A DNA stretch of 64,000 nt, from NCBI GenBank assembly GCA_021732785.1, contig JAKFUG010000027.1:142439-206438 (forward strand), given 5' to 3'. The notes beneath the pieces were generated by a model. The model worked only from the letters and a program-made list of their open reading frames with translations, was not told the origin of the DNA and made no database searches. The position numbers and the translations under genes were made by a program. Below, in pieces: positions 62,412 to 64,000 of this stretch. How positions within the stretch are numbered: position 1 is the first letter of the stretch; each line of letters begins with the position of its first letter. Source of the stretch: Planctomycetaceae bacterium (GTDB taxonomy: Bacteria > Planctomycetota > Planctomycetia > Planctomycetales > Planctomycetaceae).

Positions 62412-64000
62412 ATGTCGACCATCGTGGACCCGTCATCGAATGCACACTATGTCGACTTTGCCGAGTACGTCGACTTTCAGTTGCAGAAAGCCCGGCAGCA
62501 GATTCGGACGACGGACATTCTCTGGGCCGGCACCGTCGCCGTCTCGGTCATCGTGGGCTATCTCTTTCTGTTCGTCGTCTGCGATCAATGGCTGTTCCCC
62601 GGCGGGTTGCCGTTGAGTTTTCGCTGGCTGGGATTACTCGGCATCCTCGGGTTTCTGACGGTCTGGATCGGCTGGCGGATCGGTCAGCCGCTGCTGCGAC
62701 GCGTGGGGATGTTGTTCGCCGCCAAAGAAGTCGAACTTTCCGAACCGGCGCTGCGGAGCAATCTGCTGAACTGGGTCGATCTGCAGGAAGATGGCCGCAA
62801 GGTGAACCCCGATGTCCTGCGGGCGATTGAACGGCAAGCCGCGGTCCAACTCGCAAAGATCAACGTCGCCGATGCGATCGATCACCGGCCACTCGTGCAA
62901 TCGGCATATGTGCTGCTCGGCATCGTGGTCCTCTTCTGCGGGTACTTCGTCCTCTCGCCGAAGAAGCCGGGGCCATCGTTGTGGCGCGTCCTCCCGCTGG
63001 TGGATGTGAAGCCGCCAACGCGGACGGAGATCGTGTCGGTCAAACCGGGCGACACCACCGTTCTCGCTCGCAGTTTCGTCGATGTGGAAGCCAACCTCGC
63101 CGGGGCGATTCCCAAGCAGGTGCGGCTCCTCTTCACCACGGCGGACCGGAAGTTCCGTGACGAAGTGGTGGTCATGCAGCCCGATGCCGAGGGGAGCGTA
63201 CGCTACCGGGGGCGACTCGCCGGCGAGAACGGTCAAGGTCTGCTGCGCGATTTGACGTATCGTATTGAAGCCGGCGACGCGGTGTCGTTGACCTATCGCG
63301 TCACCGTGGAGCAACCCCCTTCCGCCCGTGTGGAAGGCGTGGAAGTCGTCGCTCCGTCGTACATGAATTTGCCGAGCGAAAAAGTTACCGGCGGCACCTT
63401 CACCGGCTGGGAAGGGAGTACCGTCCGGCTGACCGCCACGGCGAACACAACCATCAAGACGGCGATGATTCAGTTCCTCGACGAACCCCAGGGCAAGCCG
63501 ACCGGCGAAGAAGTGGCCGCGAAGGTGAACCGGGAACGCAACATCACCGCGGAATGGAATCTCGAAATCCGTGCGGACGGGACGTTCACCACGTATTTCC
63601 GAGTGCAAGTGGCGACGGAAGACGGCCAGACGGATCCCGCCCCGGCGGTGTATCAGATGACGATCCGCCGCGATCAACCGCCGGAAGTGGTGCTCCTCTC
63701 GCCGGAACGGGACCTGGAAGCCCCGGCGAATGCGGTCATCCCATTATTGGTGATGGCGCGCGATCCCGATTTCGAACTCGGCCCCGTCACGCTGGTCGTC
63801 GACAAAGCAGGCAAGGTCATTCACCGCCAGGTTCTTTCGGAAGGAAAACAGCGTGCCGTGCAATTACAGCACGAATGGTCGCTGGGACCGCTCGATCTCA
63901 AGCCGGGCGATGATCTGACCTTCTGGATTGAAGCGCAGGATAACCGCCAGCCCAAACGGAATCGCAAATCGACCACGCCGTTGCATGTGCAGATCCTCAA
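62412..64000 (+). CDS. DUF4175-like membrane protein (3' end outside window)
   Basis: The ORF begins MSTIVDPSSNAHYVDFAEYV with AAGGA upstream, and stays open to the window edge (about 529 residues). Two membrane segments (WAGTVAVSVIVGYLFLFVV, LGLLGILGFLTVWIGWRIG) precede a further helix (SAYVLLGIVVLFCGYFVLS) and an Ig-like periplasmic region. The layout resembles DUF4175 proteins that accompany BatA/VWA genes. Function unknown. Confidence 0.8.
   Translation, partial: MSTIVDPSSNAHYVDFAEYVDFQLQKARQQIRTTDILWAGTVAVSVIVGYLFLFVVCDQWLFPGGLPLSFRWLGLLGILGFLTVWIGWRIGQPLLRRVGMLFAAKEVELSEPALRSNLLNWVDLQEDGRKVNPDVLRAIERQAAVQLAKINVADAIDHRPLVQSAYVLLGIVVLFCGYFVLSPKKPGPSLWRVLPLVDVKPPTRTEIVSVKPGDTTVLARSFVDVEANLAGAIPKQVRLLFTTADRKFRDEVVVMQPDAEGSVRYRGRLAGENGQGLLRDLTYRIEAGDAVSLTYRVTVEQPPSARVEGVEVVAPSYMNLPSEKVTGGTFTGWEGSTVRLTATANTTIKTAMIQFLDEPQGKPTGEEVAAKVNRERNITAEWNLEIRADGTFTTYFRVQVATEDGQTDPAPAVYQMTIRRDQPPEVVLLSPERDLEAPANAVIPLLVMARDPDFELGPVTLVVDKAGKVIHRQVLSEGKQRAVQLQHEWSLGPLDLKPGDDLTFWIEAQDNRQPKRNRKSTTPLHVQIL

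Overview
The window looks like a chromosomal segment of a Planctomycetota bacterium, probably in or near Planctomycetaceae. This rests on protein content seen together, not on a marker gene. It has a giant cadherin-repeat protein with an N-terminal LEPR-XLL-like motif, a DUF1501 protein, a DUF1559 prepilin with the H-X9-DG tail, a DUF1080/ThuA protein, a secreted sulfatase, a Ser/Thr kinase fusion, and a BatA/VWA/DUF4175 gene set. I found no rRNA, tRNA or CRISPR array and no insertion sequence.

Region 1 (1-13.2 kb, minus strand) is one co-oriented block. It reads: small unknown ORF, periplasmic HlyD adaptor, PqqD-like/M50 protease/HlyD fusion, GAF/HlyD fusion, C-terminally short SecA-like ATPase, then a giant cadherin-repeat surface protein that runs off the left edge. 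Three of the junctions are overlaps or short gaps. The giant protein has no hydrophobic Sec signal. My inference is a dedicated export or processing machine for giant LEPR-XLL proteins.

Region 2 (13.2-24.9 kb) holds a Tat-exported cupin, tyrS, a CPBP protease, trpC, a CecR-like TetR regulator with a strong palindromic operator in front of an ABC permease/ATPase/HlyD operon, a sulfatase with EF-hands, and a large membrane protein.

Region 3 (25-30.5 kb) is a tandem array of six paralogous small secreted or pilin-like proteins. They share a nearly invariant hydrophobic N-terminal segment and, in five of the six, a Cys-rich tail. Each gene has its own ribosome-binding site and a hairpin or terminator. 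A textbook -24/-12 (sigma-54) promoter flanked by a 16-bp direct repeat precedes the array.

Region 4 (30.6-38.9 kb) holds a serine hydrolase, a DUF1501 protein, an XRE/periplasmic-binding-like regulator with a near-perfect palindrome at its start, a DUF1559 prepilin, a secreted PHP protein and an indolepyruvate-decarboxylase-like enzyme.

Region 5 (39-49.8 kb) holds two type II toxin-antitoxin modules side by side. The second (DUF433/DUF5615) has apparently lost the toxin start codon. It also holds a kinase/receiver/pseudo-cyclase fusion, a DUF1080-ThuA protein, a cupin, a glycosyltransferase, a DevC/DevA-like ABC transporter with a coiled-coil partner, and a 27-residue, very basic small protein with its own terminator.

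Region 6 (50-64 kb) holds a SWIM-SNF2 helicase, a LarA-like protein, an inositol-phosphatase-family enzyme, a nitrilase-family amidase, and a BatA/VWA/DUF4175 gene set cut by the right edge. Intergenic spaces throughout carry GC-rich hairpin repeats of several families, some present in more than one copy.
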